This document shows, piece by piece, positions 11,036 to 19,692 of a DNA stretch of 64,000 bases. Below the pieces are notes generated by a model that saw only the letters and a list, made by a program, of their open reading frames with translations, searched no databases and was not told where the DNA came from. Location of the stretch: contig NZ_VUOA01000006.1 in the NCBI RefSeq assembly GCF_008386575.1, positions 1 to 64,000 of the forward strand, given 5' to 3'. The stretch comes from Salinarimonas soli (GTDB lineage: Bacteria > Pseudomonadota > Alphaproteobacteria > Rhizobiales > Beijerinckiaceae). A program made the translations under genes and the position numbers. The first letter of the stretch is position 1, and each line of letters begins with the position of its first letter.

Positions 11036-11428
11036 ATGGCCGCCATCTCCCTCTCCGTCGACGGCGACAAGATCCAGATCTCGTTTCAGAAGGACGAGCA
11101 GACCACGGCCGTCGTCATGGATGCGGGCTCGGCCCGCACGCTCGCGGCCGCGCTGACGCAGCTCGTCGAGGTCATGGCGCAGGCCGGCGACGCTCCCTTG
11201 GCCGACGAGGACGCCGGCGAGCTCGAAGGCGACATCGAGGACGTGACCTCGCCCACCATCGACATCGGCGTCGACGAGGAGGGCCAGCCCATCCTGGCGC
11301 TTCAGGCCGGGGCCCGGGAGCCCATGCTGCTGCGCCTGCAGGACGACGAGGCGCGCCACGTCGCCGAAAGCCTGCTTTCCATCCTGGAAAGCCCCCGCGA
11401 CGTCCGCCAGAGCCGCGGCGGGCACTGA
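11036..11428 (+). CDS. Hypothetical acidic protein
   Basis: A 130-residue cytosolic protein of unknown function. An N-terminal beta-rich stretch (AAISLSVDGDKIQISF) is followed by a helix (SARTLAAALTQLVEVMAQAG), an acidic linker (DEDAGELEGDIEDV) and a second beta/helix unit (LRLQDDEARHVAESLLSIL). The two halves look like a possible internal duplication of a strand-helix unit. No signal peptide. Repeat B copy 2 follows directly after the stop. Confidence 0.6.
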   Translation: MAAISLSVDGDKIQISFQKDEQTTAVVMDAGSARTLAAALTQLVEVMAQAGDAPLADEDAGELEGDIEDVTSPTIDIGVDEEGQPILALQAGAREPMLLRLQDDEARHVAESLLSILESPRDVRQSRGGH

Positions 11429-11455
11429 CGGGGGGAGCCCCCCGCCGATCCAATC

Positions 11456-11582
11456 CTCACCCTCGTCCTGAGGTGCCCTGCGGAGCAGGGCCTCGAAGGG
11501 CGCTCCGCGGATCTCCCTCCCGCTTACAAGCGTGGTGCGTGCTTCGAGACGGCCTGCTTCGCAGGCCTCCTCAGCATGAGGG
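11456..11582 (+). repeat. Dispersed repeat B, copy 2
   Basis: Full copy from CTCACCCTCGTCCTGAGG to CCTCAGCATGAGGG. It has both internal hairpins (GCCCTGCGGAGCAGGGC and GGCCTGCTTCGCAGGCC) and lies between convergent genes. Confidence 0.85.
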
Positions 11583-11615
11583 CGGTGGAGAGAGGCGACC
11601 CTGCCCTACCCCCCA

Positions 11616-11644
11616 AACGAAAACGGCCGGCGTGGCGCCGGCCG
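11616..11644 (-). terminator. Intrinsic terminator of the Tim44-domain gene
   Basis: Perfect 9-bp stem CGGCCGGCG / CGCCGGCCG with loop TGG (11624-11644). On the minus strand it is followed by TTTTCGTTTGG. It lies 31 bp past the stop of the Tim44-domain gene. Confidence 0.75.
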
Positions 11645-11675
11645 TCCTCTTGCATATCGCGTCCGCCCGTGGGCG

Positions 11676-12698
11676 TCAGACCTGCTGGATGCCCGAGAGG
11701 CTCCAGGAGGCGCCCGGCTCGCGCCGGAAGGTCCAGACCTCGGTGGCCTCGGTGAGGCGCGTGGGGTCGCCCTCGATCACCCGGCCTGTGGCCCGCTCGG
11801 TCACGCCCTCGCGCAGCTGGTAGCGCATGGCGACCGTGGCGTAGTCGACGCCGTTCTCCCGCCAGGCTTCCGCGAGATCGCCCTGGAGGAGCTTCACGTC
11901 GGTGACGTGGGCCTTGACCCCGCGGCGGCCGTCGTCGGAGAGCTCGCCCTCGAAATAGGACGCCATCTCCGGCGTGGTGAGCGTGCGCAGCGTGCCCACG
12001 TCGCCCCGGTCATAGGCCGCCTGGACGGCCACGAGGTTGCGCTCGAAGGCCTCGAAATCCGCCGGCAGCACCTGGAGCGGCGCCTGCGCGGCGGGGCCGC
12101 CCATGGGACCCGGGCGCGTGCCCGCGGCGGCGCCCATGGCCCCCATGGGGCCGAGGCCTGAGCGCTGGGCGCCCATCGGGCCAGGTCCGCCCGTCGGGCC
12201 ACCCATGCCGCCCAGGGCGGAGCGCTGCTGGGCCGCGAAGGAGGGCTCCTGCCGGCGGCGGAAGAACCGCAGCGCCAGCATGATGAGCCCGCCGATCAGG
12301 AGCACCTGCAGCACGAAGCCGAGGATCGAGGCGAGGCCGCCGAGGCCCCCGAAGAAGCCCGCGCCGAACAGCGCGCCGAGCAGGCCCGCGCCGAGGAGAC
12401 CCGCGAAGAAGCCGCCGCCGAAGCGCGGACGCGCCGCCTGGGTGCCCAGGTTGCCGGGCGCGCCGGGCTGCCGGAAACCAGGCTGGGCCGGACCGGGCTG
12501 CGTGATCGTGCGGTCGAACGGACGGGCCTGGGTCGGCGCCGTCGGCGTCGAGGGGGGAGCCTGATAGGTGCGTCCGCCGCGGGAGCCGAACGAGCCGGAG
12601 CGGCCCGCGCGGGCGTCGGCGACGTCGGCCGCAGCGAGCGAGAGGATCGCGGCGAGCGCGACCATCGCAAAGGAGCGGCGAGAAGCGTGGTTCAACAT
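11676..12698 (-). CDS. Tim44 domain-containing membrane protein
   Basis: A 340-residue protein. It has a Sec signal (residues 1-29, ending ADVADA), then a Gly/Pro/Arg-rich low-complexity region. A Gly-rich hydrophobic segment (about 95-115) and a membrane helix at 118-142 (ASILGFVLQVLLIGGLIMLA) follow. The C-terminal Tim44-like domain (about 205-338) contains DFEAFERNLVAVQAAYDRGD and an FEGEL segment. In alphaproteobacteria this domain is relatively common, and a membrane-associated scaffolding role is only inferred. AGGTGAACGG precedes the ATG. Confidence 0.8.
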   Translation of the reverse strand: MLNHASRRSFAMVALAAILSLAAADVADARAGRSGSFGSRGGRTYQAPPSTPTAPTQARPFDRTITQPGPAQPGFRQPGAPGNLGTQAARPRFGGGFFAGLLGAGLLGALFGAGFFGGLGGLASILGFVLQVLLIGGLIMLALRFFRRRQEPSFAAQQRSALGGMGGPTGGPGPMGAQRSGLGPMGAMGAAAGTRPGPMGGPAAQAPLQVLPADFEAFERNLVAVQAAYDRGDVGTLRTLTTPEMASYFEGELSDDGRRGVKAHVTDVKLLQGDLAEAWRENGVDYATVAMRYQLREGVTERATGRVIEGDPTRLTEATEVWTFRREPGASWSLSGIQQV

Positions 12699-12856
12699 AT
12701 CCGTTCACCTGTCGGGGAATGCCGCGACGCGCCGGGGCCTGACGCCTTGGCGCGGGGCCGCTGCCCCATGATCCTTATATGGGAAACCACGCACGAAAAT
12801 GCGAGGGGTTCCCCGGGAACAAGCGTGAGCGGACGGAATTGCCGTCAACGGCCGAT

Positions 12857-13264
12857 TTACGCGGCCGCGGCGACCGGCTGGGCAGCGAGCGCGGGACGCA
12901 CCGGCGCGGGAGCCGTCGCCGCGCGCTGGAGGAGCGCCGCGACGTCGGCGGGCGACGCTGTCCGCTCGATCACCAGGGCCTCGCGGGCGCGGTGATGGGC
13001 CTTGAACTCGTCGACGAGCACAGCGGCGCAGACCATCGTGTGGGGGATGACACCCACGACCAGACGGTCGATTCGCGCGCGATCCATGCGCAGGCGGGAG
13101 AAGCCCTCCTCCCCGCTCGCGGCCTCGACCACGGCGTAGCCCGCAGCGCCGAGATAGGCGGAGAGAAGCTCGCGCTTCATCCGGTCGCCCTCCACGATCA
13201 GAACCCGTTCCCGCCTCACGTGCCCGCTCCATCTGCGTTTGGAGCCGGCACGCTCGTCCGTCAT
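12857..13264 (-). CDS. Degenerate receiver (pseudo-receiver) domain protein
   Basis: A 135-residue protein with a CheY-like beginning (RRERVLIVEGDRMKRELLSAYL) and a fold pattern through YAVVEAASGEEGFSRL. The position of the phospho-accepting Asp reads VVGVIPHTM, so Gly replaces Asp. The conserved Lys near beta-5 is also missing (VIERTASPADV). Phosphorylation is therefore unlikely; it may act by protein contact. The C-terminus is a short Ala/Pro tail. A CtrA-type box abuts the chosen ATG (MTDERAGSK); a TTG at 13273 would add three residues. Confidence 0.7.
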   Translation of the reverse strand: MTDERAGSKRRWSGHVRRERVLIVEGDRMKRELLSAYLGAAGYAVVEAASGEEGFSRLRMDRARIDRLVVGVIPHTMVCAAVLVDEFKAHHRAREALVIERTASPADVAALLQRAATAPAPVRPALAAQPVAAAA

Positions 13265-13266
13265 GG

Positions 13267-13281
13267 TTAACAAAAGGTTAA
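13267..13281 (-). promoter_or_regulatory. CtrA-type box at the pseudo-receiver gene
   Basis: On the minus strand it reads TTAACCTTTTGTTAACC, a full TTAA-N7-TTAAC match. It ends 2 bases before the ATG of the pseudo-receiver gene. A site this close would cover the ribosome-binding region or a leaderless promoter. Confidence 0.55.
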
Positions 13282-13329
13282 GGCGGGCCCGCCCCGTCAG
13301 AGATCGGACCCGCCTGTGGCGGACGGGGC

Positions 13330-13590
13330 TCAGCGCCCGGTCTTGTGCTTCATCTCGTCGATGCGCTTCGACGCCTCGGCCTTGTCGAGCTCCGGGTCGT
13401 AGGCCTTCGGGTCATGGGCCTGCTCGGAGAGGGTCTTCAGGTAGGAGGCCTGCGCCCCCGTCATCGGCTCGTGGCCGGTGACCCAATCCTCCGGGTCCTT
13501 CACCTGGTTCGTGTTGGGATCCGGGTTCACCTTCGGGTTCTCGACCTCGACTGGGTCCTTGTGGCGGCTCTTCGCGTTCTGCTGGGCCAT
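13330..13590 (-). CDS. DUF3072 domain-containing protein
   Basis: An 86-residue hydrophilic protein. The first 35 residues are polar and Lys/Asp/Pro-rich. The DUF3072 core at about 38-82 reads EPMTGAQASYLKTLSEQA and then LDKAEASKRIDEMKHKTG. Family members are small cytosolic proteins of unknown function, often stress-associated in annotation. It lies upstream of the pseudo-receiver gene on the same strand, with 65 bp and a CtrA-type box between them, so a shared transcript is not certain. Confidence 0.85.
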   Translation of the reverse strand: MAQQNAKSRHKDPVEVENPKVNPDPNTNQVKDPEDWVTGHEPMTGAQASYLKTLSEQAHDPKAYDPELDKAEASKRIDEMKHKTGR

Positions 13591-13724
13591 GAGGGGCTTC
13601 CTTGTTCGCTAAATGTTCTCCTCTGGAAACGCCCCATCGGCGGCCGGGTTCCGGCCCTCCCGCGTGACAAGAGCGGCGACACCCGCCAAGGTCTCGGCAA
13701 CAAGGATTTCAGGGGAAACGCATC

Positions 13725-15209
13725 ATGAGGGACGTCGTCGGCGCCATCGATCAGGGCACCACGAGCACGCGCTTCATCGTCTTCGACGGCGACGGCGCCA
13801 TCGTCGCCATGGCGCAGCGCGAGCACGCCCAGGTCTATCCGCGCCCGGGCCTCGTCGAGCACGACGGCGAGGAGATCTGGCGCAACACCGAGGCGGTGAT
13901 CGCGGAGGCGCTTGCGAAGGCGGGGATCGCGGGGAGCGACCTCAAGGCCGTCGGCATCACCAACCAGCGCGAGACCACGCTCCTATGGGACCGGCGCACG
14001 GGCGCACCGCTCCACAACGCCCTCGTCTGGCAGGACACCCGAGTCGACGCCATGGTGGCGGAGCTTGCGCGCGAGGGCGGCAAGGACCGCCTTCGCGCCA
14101 CGACCGGCCTGCCGCTCGCGAGCTACTTCTCGGGCCTCAAGCTGCGCTGGCTCCTCGACAACGTGCCGGGCGCCCGCGAGCGGGCGGAGAGCGGCGACGC
14201 CCTGTTCGGCACGGTGGACGCGTTCCTGCTCTGGCGCCTCACGGGCCGCCACGTGACGGACGTGACGAACGCGAGCCGCACCCAGCTTATGGATCTCGCG
14301 ACGCTCGAATGGGACCCCGCCATCCTCGACCTGTTCGGCATCCCGGCCACCTGCCTGCCGGAGATCGTCTCCTCGAGCGAGGTCTACGGGGAGGCCGTGT
14401 CGGGGCCGCTGAAGGGCGTGCCCATCGCCGGGATCCTGGGTGACCAGCAGGCGGCGCTCGTGGGCCAGGCGTGCTTCCGTCCCGGCGAGGCGAAGAACAC
14501 CTACGGCACCGGCTGCTTCATGCTCATGAACACGGGCGAGACGCCGTTCCCCTCGAAGGCGGGCCTCGTCACCACCCTCGCCTACCGCTTCGGCGCCGCC
14601 CGGCCCGTCTATGCCCTGGAGGGCTCGATCGCGATCGCGGGGGCGCTCGTGCAATGGCTGCGCGACAATCTCGGTCTTATTGAGCACAGCGCCGACATCG
14701 AGGCGCTCGCGGCCTCCGTGCCGCACAATGGCGGTGTCGTGATCGTGCCGGCCTTCTCGGGGCTCTACGCGCCCTACTGGAACGAGGCGGCGCGCGGGCT
14801 CATCGGCGGCCTCACCCGCTATGCGGGCCGAGGCGAGATCGCCCGCGCCGCCCTGGAGGCCACCGCCTTCCAGACCCGCGACGTGCTGGAGGCCATGGCG
14901 CAGGATTCCGGCATCCGCCTCACGGAATTGCGGGTCGACGGCGGCATGACGGTGAACGGCCTGCTCATGCAGGTGCAGTCCGACCTCCTGGATCTCCCCG
15001 TCGTGCGCCCGAAGGTGACGGAGACCACGGCGCTCGGCGCGGCCTATGCGGCGGGGCTTGCGGTCGGCGTCTGGTCGGGGACGGACGAGCTCGCCGCGAA
15101 CTGGGCCGTCGACCGCCGCTGGACGCCCTCGCTGCCCGCCGACGAGCGCGAGCGCCAGGTGGCGCTCTGGGCCAAGGCCGTCGGCCGGTCCCTGGACTGG
15201 ACCGGCTGA
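13725..15209 (+). CDS. glpK: Glycerol kinase
   Basis: FGGY-family kinase making sn-glycerol 3-phosphate from glycerol and ATP in the cytosol. The N-terminal phosphate-binding [11 protein letters not shown] is at residues 7-17. [13 protein letters not shown] and [11 protein letters not shown] lie in the middle, and the second ATPase-core motif [14 protein letters not shown] is near residue 405. The 494-residue length is standard. GGGG precedes the ATG by 7 bases. No glpD, glpF or glpR is adjacent. Its stop is 7 bp from the end of the convergent TauE/SafE gene. Confidence 0.96.
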   Translation: MRDVVGAIDQGTTSTRFIVFDGDGAIVAMAQREHAQVYPRPGLVEHDGEEIWRNTEAVIAEALAKAGIAGSDLKAVGITNQRETTLLWDRRTGAPLHNALVWQDTRVDAMVAELAREGGKDRLRATTGLPLASYFSGLKLRWLLDNVPGARERAESGDALFGTVDAFLLWRLTGRHVTDVTNASRTQLMDLATLEWDPAILDLFGIPATCLPEIVSSSEVYGEAVSGPLKGVPIAGILGDQQAALVGQACFRPGEAKNTYGTGCFMLMNTGETPFPSKAGLVTTLAYRFGAARPVYALEGSIAIAGALVQWLRDNLGLIEHSADIEALAASVPHNGGVVIVPAFSGLYAPYWNEAARGLIGGLTRYAGRGEIARAALEATAFQTRDVLEAMAQDSGIRLTELRVDGGMTVNGLLMQVQSDLLDLPVVRPKVTETTALGAAYAAGLAVGVWSGTDELAANWAVDRRWTPSLPADERERQVALWAKAVGRSLDWTG

Positions 15210-15216
15210 GGCCGCC

Positions 15217-16074
15217 TCAGCCGACGATGAGGCTCCAGAGGAAGCGGACGCAGACGAGCAGGAGGAAGATCCCGAACGCCACCTCCAGGCGGCGCTTCGA
15301 CAGGGTGTGGGCGAACCGCGCGCCGATGGGCGCCGTCCAGATGCTGGTCGGCACGAAGAGCGCGAAGCCGATGAGGGAGACATAGCCCACCGCAAGGGGG
15401 AACTGGAGCGCCGCCACATCCGGGTAGGCGGCGGCCTTGGGCCAGCCCGCATAGAGATAGCCGATGGCGCCGGGGATCGAGATGAGGACGCCGAGCCCCG
15501 ACGACGTCGCGACCGCCTGGTGGATCGGGCGGCCGTAGAAGGTCATGAACAGGTTGGAGAGCTGCCCGCCGCCGATGCCCATGAGGGCCGAGAGCAGGCC
15601 GATGACGAGGCCGTAGAGCGTCATGATGGGCCCCGTCGGCATCTCCGTGCCGAAGCGCCACGAGTCGCGGGCGAAGAGGAGCCGCACCGCCGAGATGCCC
15701 GCCACCGCGACGAACACCCCCTTGAACAGGTCCGCGGGGGCGTAGCGCGCGACGAGGCTGCCGAGGATCACACCCGCCACCACGGGGATCGCCCATTGCC
15801 GCAGCACCGACATGTCCACCTTGCCCTTCGCCCGGTGGGCGTTGAACGAGCGGATCGAGGTGGGGATGATGACGGCGAGCGAGGTGCCCACGCAGAGCGG
15901 CATGCGCACCTCGTCGGGCACGCCCACCGCGCGGAAGAGCTCGTAGAGCGCCGGCACCACCACGGCGCCGCCGCCCACCCCGAACACCCCCGCGAGAAGC
16001 CCCGTCGCGGCGCCTGCCGCGAGCAGCGCGACCGCGAGGAAAGCGACGTCCGAGTACGGGATTCCGAAGATCAT
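15217..16074 (-). CDS. Sulfite exporter TauE/SafE family protein
   Basis: Inner-membrane anion transporter family with about eight membrane helices across 285 residues. The repeated family motifs are visible: GLLAGVFGVGGGAVVVPAL in the first half and GLLSALMGIGGGQLSNLF in the second. Substrates in the family include sulfite, sulfoacetate and related organosulfur anions; nothing nearby points to one of them. It is a single gene, convergent with glpK. Confidence 0.88.
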   Translation of the reverse strand: MIFGIPYSDVAFLAVALLAAGAATGLLAGVFGVGGGAVVVPALYELFRAVGVPDEVRMPLCVGTSLAVIIPTSIRSFNAHRAKGKVDMSVLRQWAIPVVAGVILGSLVARYAPADLFKGVFVAVAGISAVRLLFARDSWRFGTEMPTGPIMTLYGLVIGLLSALMGIGGGQLSNLFMTFYGRPIHQAVATSSGLGVLISIPGAIGYLYAGWPKAAAYPDVAALQFPLAVGYVSLIGFALFVPTSIWTAPIGARFAHTLSKRRLEVAFGIFLLLVCVRFLWSLIVG

Positions 16075-16210
16075 GGGGCGCCCTTGCGCGGGAGGGGCGC
16101 CCTCTTTGCGTCAGGCGGCGGGCCGGAGCAAGGCTGCTCCATGCATAGGCCCGATGCGCGGGCGCGGGCGCCCGAGCCGGCTCCGCGCGTATCGAGGGAC
16201 GCTGCCGCAG

Positions 16211-16273
16211 CTCTCTGGGGACCCTGCAACATCCTTCGAGGCTCACCTACAGCTGAGCACCTCGGGACGAGGG
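16211..16273 (-). repeat. Dispersed repeat B, partial copy 3
   Basis: About 60 bp that match one end of the family: ATCCTTCGAGGCTCACC and a degenerate CTCGGGACGAGGG. It lies in the 221-bp gap between the TauE/SafE start and the DnaJ-class stop. Confidence 0.6.
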
Positions 16274-16295
16274 CTAAGCCCTCCCGCCGTTGTCC

Positions 16296-17267
16296 TCAGC
16301 CCTCGACGCGGGCGGCCCGGCGCTTGCGGGCATAGGCGACGAGCTCCTCGTCGGGCCCCTCGGGCAGCTTGATCTCCACCACCACGTAGAGGTCGCCCGT
16401 GCCCTCCTTGGAGGGGAGGCCCTTGCCGCGCAGGCGGAAGGTGCGGCCCGAGCTCGTCATGGGCGGCACGGTCATCGCGACCTCGCCGTCGAGGGTCGAG
16501 ACGCGCACGTTGGCGCCGAGCACCGCCTCGTCGAGGGCGATGGGCAGCCGCAGCCGCAGGTTCGAGCCCTCCACCGTGAAGCGTGGATGGGGCGCGATGC
16601 GGATGGTGAGCATGGCGTCGCCCGGCTCGCCGAAGGGGCTCGCCTCGCCTAGGCCCCGCACGCGGATCACCTGCCCGTCGGTGACGGCCTTCGGAATGCT
16701 CACGTCGACGGAGCGGCCGGTGGGCAGGTCGAGGCGCTTCTTGGCGCCCTGCGCGATCTCCTCAACGGTGACCGTGAGGGTGACCGACACGTCCCCTCCC
16801 CGTCCCGTGGTGCGCGAGCGGGTGCCGCCGGTCGCTCCCGCTCCGCCGCCGCCGGCACGCTGCTCGGCGGCGCGGAACGCCTCGCCGAAGATCTGGGAGA
16901 AGATGTCGTCGCCCCCGGGACCCGTGCCCGCCCCGGCGCCCGGTCCCGCGCCGCCCTTGCGCCCGCCGAAGCCGAACCCGAAGCCGCCCCGGCCCATGCC
17001 CTCGCCGCGCCCGCCGGAGAAGCCCTCGAAGCCCCGGAAGCGCGGCTTGCCGTCCCCGTCGATCTCGCCGCGGTCGAACTGCGCGCGCTTGGCCGCGTCG
17101 CCGAGGATCTCGTAGGCCTGGTTCACCTCCGAGAAGCGCGCAGTCGCCTTAGGGTCGTCCTGGTTCTGGTCGGGATGGTAGGCCTTGGCGAGCCGGCGGA
17201 ACGCCTTCTTGATCTCGGCCTCGCTGGCCGATTTGGGCACGCCGAGCACGTCGTAGGGGTCACGCAT
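16296..17267 (-). CDS. DnaJ-class co-chaperone without zinc finger (CbpA-like)
   Basis: Class B J-protein that stimulates DnaK. The J domain (residues 1-66) starts MRDPYDVLGVPKSASEAE and has the HPD motif in AYHPDQN. A Gly/Phe-rich linker (about 85-165) is unusually long and contains GRGGFGFGFGGRKGG. Two C-terminal substrate-binding domains follow (GAKKRLDLPTGRSVDVSIP; PHPRFTVEGSNLRLRLPI). The CXXCXGXG zinc repeats are absent, so this is not DnaJ itself. 323 residues is normal. Confidence 0.9.
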   Translation of the reverse strand: MRDPYDVLGVPKSASEAEIKKAFRRLAKAYHPDQNQDDPKATARFSEVNQAYEILGDAAKRAQFDRGEIDGDGKPRFRGFEGFSGGRGEGMGRGGFGFGFGGRKGGAGPGAGAGTGPGGDDIFSQIFGEAFRAAEQRAGGGGAGATGGTRSRTTGRGGDVSVTLTVTVEEIAQGAKKRLDLPTGRSVDVSIPKAVTDGQVIRVRGLGEASPFGEPGDAMLTIRIAPHPRFTVEGSNLRLRLPIALDEAVLGANVRVSTLDGEVAMTVPPMTSSGRTFRLRGKGLPSKEGTGDLYVVVEIKLPEGPDEELVAYARKRRAARVEG

Positions 17268-17447
17268 GGGCCATCATCCGGTGCCGCGGGGGTTCGTGCG
17301 CCCAGGGTTCTCCCGGGCATGAGCGGCTCCCGCTCATATGGGTGGGGTGTTGCCGAGCGGCAACAACGGGACGACGCGATTTGACGTCCAGGTTAAAGGG
17401 ACAGGCTTGCGCGAGGGTTTCAAGCCCTCATGCCGGCAAAGGAGCGC

Positions 17448-17957
17448 TCAGGCGGGCTTGCGCCAGGGCTTCACGTCCTGGACCGTCCATTCCTCGCCCG
17501 AGGGGCGGCAGGCCGAGCCCTGGAGCCATTTGGTCTCGTCCTGCCCGCCGAGCGAGGCGATGAAGGCGCGGCAGACGAGGTCGTTCTTCACGAAGGGCGA
17601 GCCCACGGGGGCGAAGGTGCCCTTGAGCAGCGTGTCGGGATTGTCCCAGTTCACCACGGCGCCATTGCCCTGCGGGTCGAGGGCCACCGCCATCGCGGCC
17701 TTGGCGCGGCGCCAGTCCTCGGTGCCGAGATCGGGCGAGAGCGGCGAGATGGAGCGGGGCGTCGTGGAGCCCGTCACGTCGCGGTCGGCGCCGATGGAGG
17801 TGATGGGCATGGTCACCGAGCAGCCGCCGAGCACGAGGCCGGCATATCCGGCAAGACACGCGAGTGCGACGCGCGCGCCGTCGACTCGCGCCGCCGCGAT
17901 CCTGTACACCCGTCGCGACAGGGCCTGCCTCACGCGCCGCTCCACCCGATACTCCAT
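17448..17957 (-). CDS. RT0821/Lpp0805 family surface lipoprotein
   Basis: A 169-residue protein with a long basic N-region, then a hydrophobic stretch ending LVLGGC, giving lipidated Cys46. The mature part carries the family signature [26 protein letters not shown] and the conserved [10 protein letters not shown]. The C-terminus ([12 protein letters not shown]) is typical. The family is described as rickettsial/legionella surface antigen-like; function is unknown. Its ATG at 17955-17957 overlaps the divergent pdxH region. An upstream GTG (17963) is possible. Confidence 0.8.
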   Translation of the reverse strand: MEYRVERRVRQALSRRVYRIAAARVDGARVALACLAGYAGLVLGGCSVTMPITSIGADRDVTGSTTPRSISPLSPDLGTEDWRRAKAAMAVALDPQGNGAVVNWDNPDTLLKGTFAPVGSPFVKNDLVCRAFIASLGGQDETKWLQGSACRPSGEEWTVQDVKPWRKPA

Positions 17958-17979
17958 GACCACACGAGGGGATAAAACC

Positions 17980-18588
17980 GTGAATGGGTTAAAAGCCGGT
18001 GACTTCACCGAGGCCGAGGAGCCGTTCGCCCTCTTTCGCGACTGGCTCGGGGAGGCTACCGCGTCCGAGCCCAACGACCCCAACGCCATGGCTCTCGCCA
18101 CTGTCGACGAGACGGGGCTGCCCAACGTGCGCATGGTGCTGCTCAAGGGCTTCGACGAGACGGGGTTCGTCTTCTACACGAACACGGAATCGAACAAGGG
18201 CCGCGAGCTGCTCGGCCAGGGCAAGGCGGCGATCTGCCTGCACTGGAAGTCCCTGCGCCGGCAGGTGCGGGCCCGGGGCCCCGTCACGGTCGTGGACGAC
18301 GCCGAGGCCGACGCCTATTTCCAGAGCCGCCCCCGCGACAGCCGCATCGGCGCCTGGGCGAGCCGCCAGTCGCGCCCCTTGGAGAGCCGGTTCGCCCTGG
18401 AGAAGGCAGTGGCGGTGCACGCGACGCGCTTTGCCGTGGGCGACGTGCCGCGCCCGCCGCACTGGACGGGGTTCCGTATCGCGCCGGTGAGCATCGAGTT
18501 CTGGCAGGACCGCCCCTTCCGCCTCCACGACCGCGCCGTGTTCACGCGCGGGAGCGAGGGCTGGAGCCGGGAGATGCTTTATCCTTGA
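17980..18588 (+). CDS. pdxH: Pyridoxamine 5'-phosphate oxidase
   Basis: FMN enzyme oxidising pyridoxine/pyridoxamine 5'-phosphate to PLP. The FMN-binding core [23 protein letters not shown] is near residues 28-50. [13 protein letters not shown] and [17 protein letters not shown] follow, and the C-terminal dimerisation segment ends [11 protein letters not shown] 17980 ([15 protein letters not shown]) is preferred because GAGGGG lies 8 bases upstream; the in-frame ATG 17956 overlaps the divergent lipoprotein start. Length 202 residues. Confidence 0.93.
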   Translation: MNGLKAGDFTEAEEPFALFRDWLGEATASEPNDPNAMALATVDETGLPNVRMVLLKGFDETGFVFYTNTESNKGRELLGQGKAAICLHWKSLRRQVRARGPVTVVDDAEADAYFQSRPRDSRIGAWASRQSRPLESRFALEKAVAVHATRFAVGDVPRPPHWTGFRIAPVSIEFWQDRPFRLHDRAVFTRGSEGWSREMLYP

Positions 18589-18642
18589 GGCGATCGGGGA
18601 CGGGGACGGGCGCGGCTCCCTCCCCTTTCATCACACTCCCCA

Positions 18643-18758
18643 CCCCCTCATGCTGAGGAGCGCTCGGAGAGCGCCTCTCGAAGCACGCAGGACGGGGCCA
18701 CAGTTCCCCGGAGCCCTCTGGGGCATCCTTCGAGGCCCACGCCGTGGGCGCCTCAGAG
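18643..18758 (-). repeat. Dispersed repeat B, copy 4 (reverse)
   Basis: Reverse-oriented copy starting CCCCTCATGCTGAGGAG and ending CGTGGGCGCCTCAG, with the CCTTCGAGGC core. It lies between convergent pdxH and the 18808 gene. Confidence 0.8.
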
Positions 18759-18807
18759 CCTGCCCCCGCGGAGGCAGGGGGCGAGGTTGGAGCATAGCCC
18801 CCTCGTC

Positions 18808-19641
18808 TCACGCGTAGATCGGCCGTCCGATGCGGGCCATCATGCGCAGCGCCTCGACCGTGAGGCGCAGGTGGTCGGGCGAGGGCTCGATGCTGATGCG
18901 CTGGCGCAGCACCGTCATGGCCGAGCGCCAGAGCGGACCGCCTTCGAGACTCTCCACGAGGCCGCCCGTGAAGTCGGGGTCCTTCGCGCCGTCGAGAAGG
19001 GCTGCGGTCTCCTCGGGCGAGAGCAGGAGGCGCGCGGCCAGGACCACGTCCTCCTCCCAGGGCAGGGCCCACCGCGCGGAGGGCGTGCGCTCCGCGCCGC
19101 CCAAGCGATAGAGGTCGAGGACGAGGCCGCCCTCCCCTCGATGAAGCGCGATGCGGTTGAGGTCCGGATCGCTCCAGTTGCCCCAGCGCCACGAGCCGAG
19201 AATGCGCGCGCGCTGGCCCGGCGCCAGCACCATGGCCGCCGTGCCCGTCCGGTGGAGGGGTGCGTCCGGTGGAGGCGTCGCGAAGCCGAGCGCCAGGGCC
19301 TCCTCGCGCGCCTCCGGCAGCAGGGTGGCGGGAAGCGTGACCCCCGCGATCCGCTGGGCGATGTAGCGCTCCAGGGGCTCGCGGGCGAGCCCGAGACGGC
19401 GCCCGTCGTCGAAGAACTGGAGATAGGCGGCGGCCGGGCCGTCCACGCTGCTGCGGCCGGTGAGAAGGCCGTTCTCGAAATGGAGCGCGGTGCCCGTGAA
19501 CAGGCCGGATTCGGTAGCCTCCGTGAAGAAGGCCTCCGGATCGACGAGGTGACGGCGCTCGTCGAGCGCCGCCTTGAGGCGAAGGCGTGCGATCCCGCCG
19601 ATGGCGGCGGGATCGAGACGCGTGAGATCGAGGGGGCCCAT
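18808..19641 (-). CDS. Unrecognised protein, partner of the Gly/Cys-rich protein
   Basis: A 277-residue protein of no family I recognise. It has no signal peptide or membrane helix and a mixed alpha/beta composition. An N-terminal FFTEATESGLFTGTALHFENG segment is followed by a helical middle (REPLERYIAQRIAG; PEAREEALALGF). A Trp-rich strand region (ILGSWRWGNWSDPDLNRIAL) comes next, and the helical C-terminus ends RMMARIGRPIYA. AGAGGTGA precedes the ATG. It is 51 bp downstream of the Gly/Cys-rich gene, so they are likely one operon and may work together. Confidence 0.7.
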   Translation of the reverse strand: MGPLDLTRLDPAAIGGIARLRLKAALDERRHLVDPEAFFTEATESGLFTGTALHFENGLLTGRSSVDGPAAAYLQFFDDGRRLGLAREPLERYIAQRIAGVTLPATLLPEAREEALALGFATPPPDAPLHRTGTAAMVLAPGQRARILGSWRWGNWSDPDLNRIALHRGEGGLVLDLYRLGGAERTPSARWALPWEEDVVLAARLLLSPEETAALLDGAKDPDFTGGLVESLEGGPLWRSAMTVLRQRISIEPSPDHLRLTVEALRMMARIGRPIYA

Positions 19642-19692
19642 CTCGTCACCTCTCGCTTGGCGGGGATCCGGCGCGGGAGCCGGACCGCCGGA

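Noticed and set aside
15046..16335. 429-codon plus-strand frame over the TauE/SafE gene
   Set aside because: Shadow frame with extreme Arg/Asp/His/Glu content; the minus strand has eight clear membrane helices.
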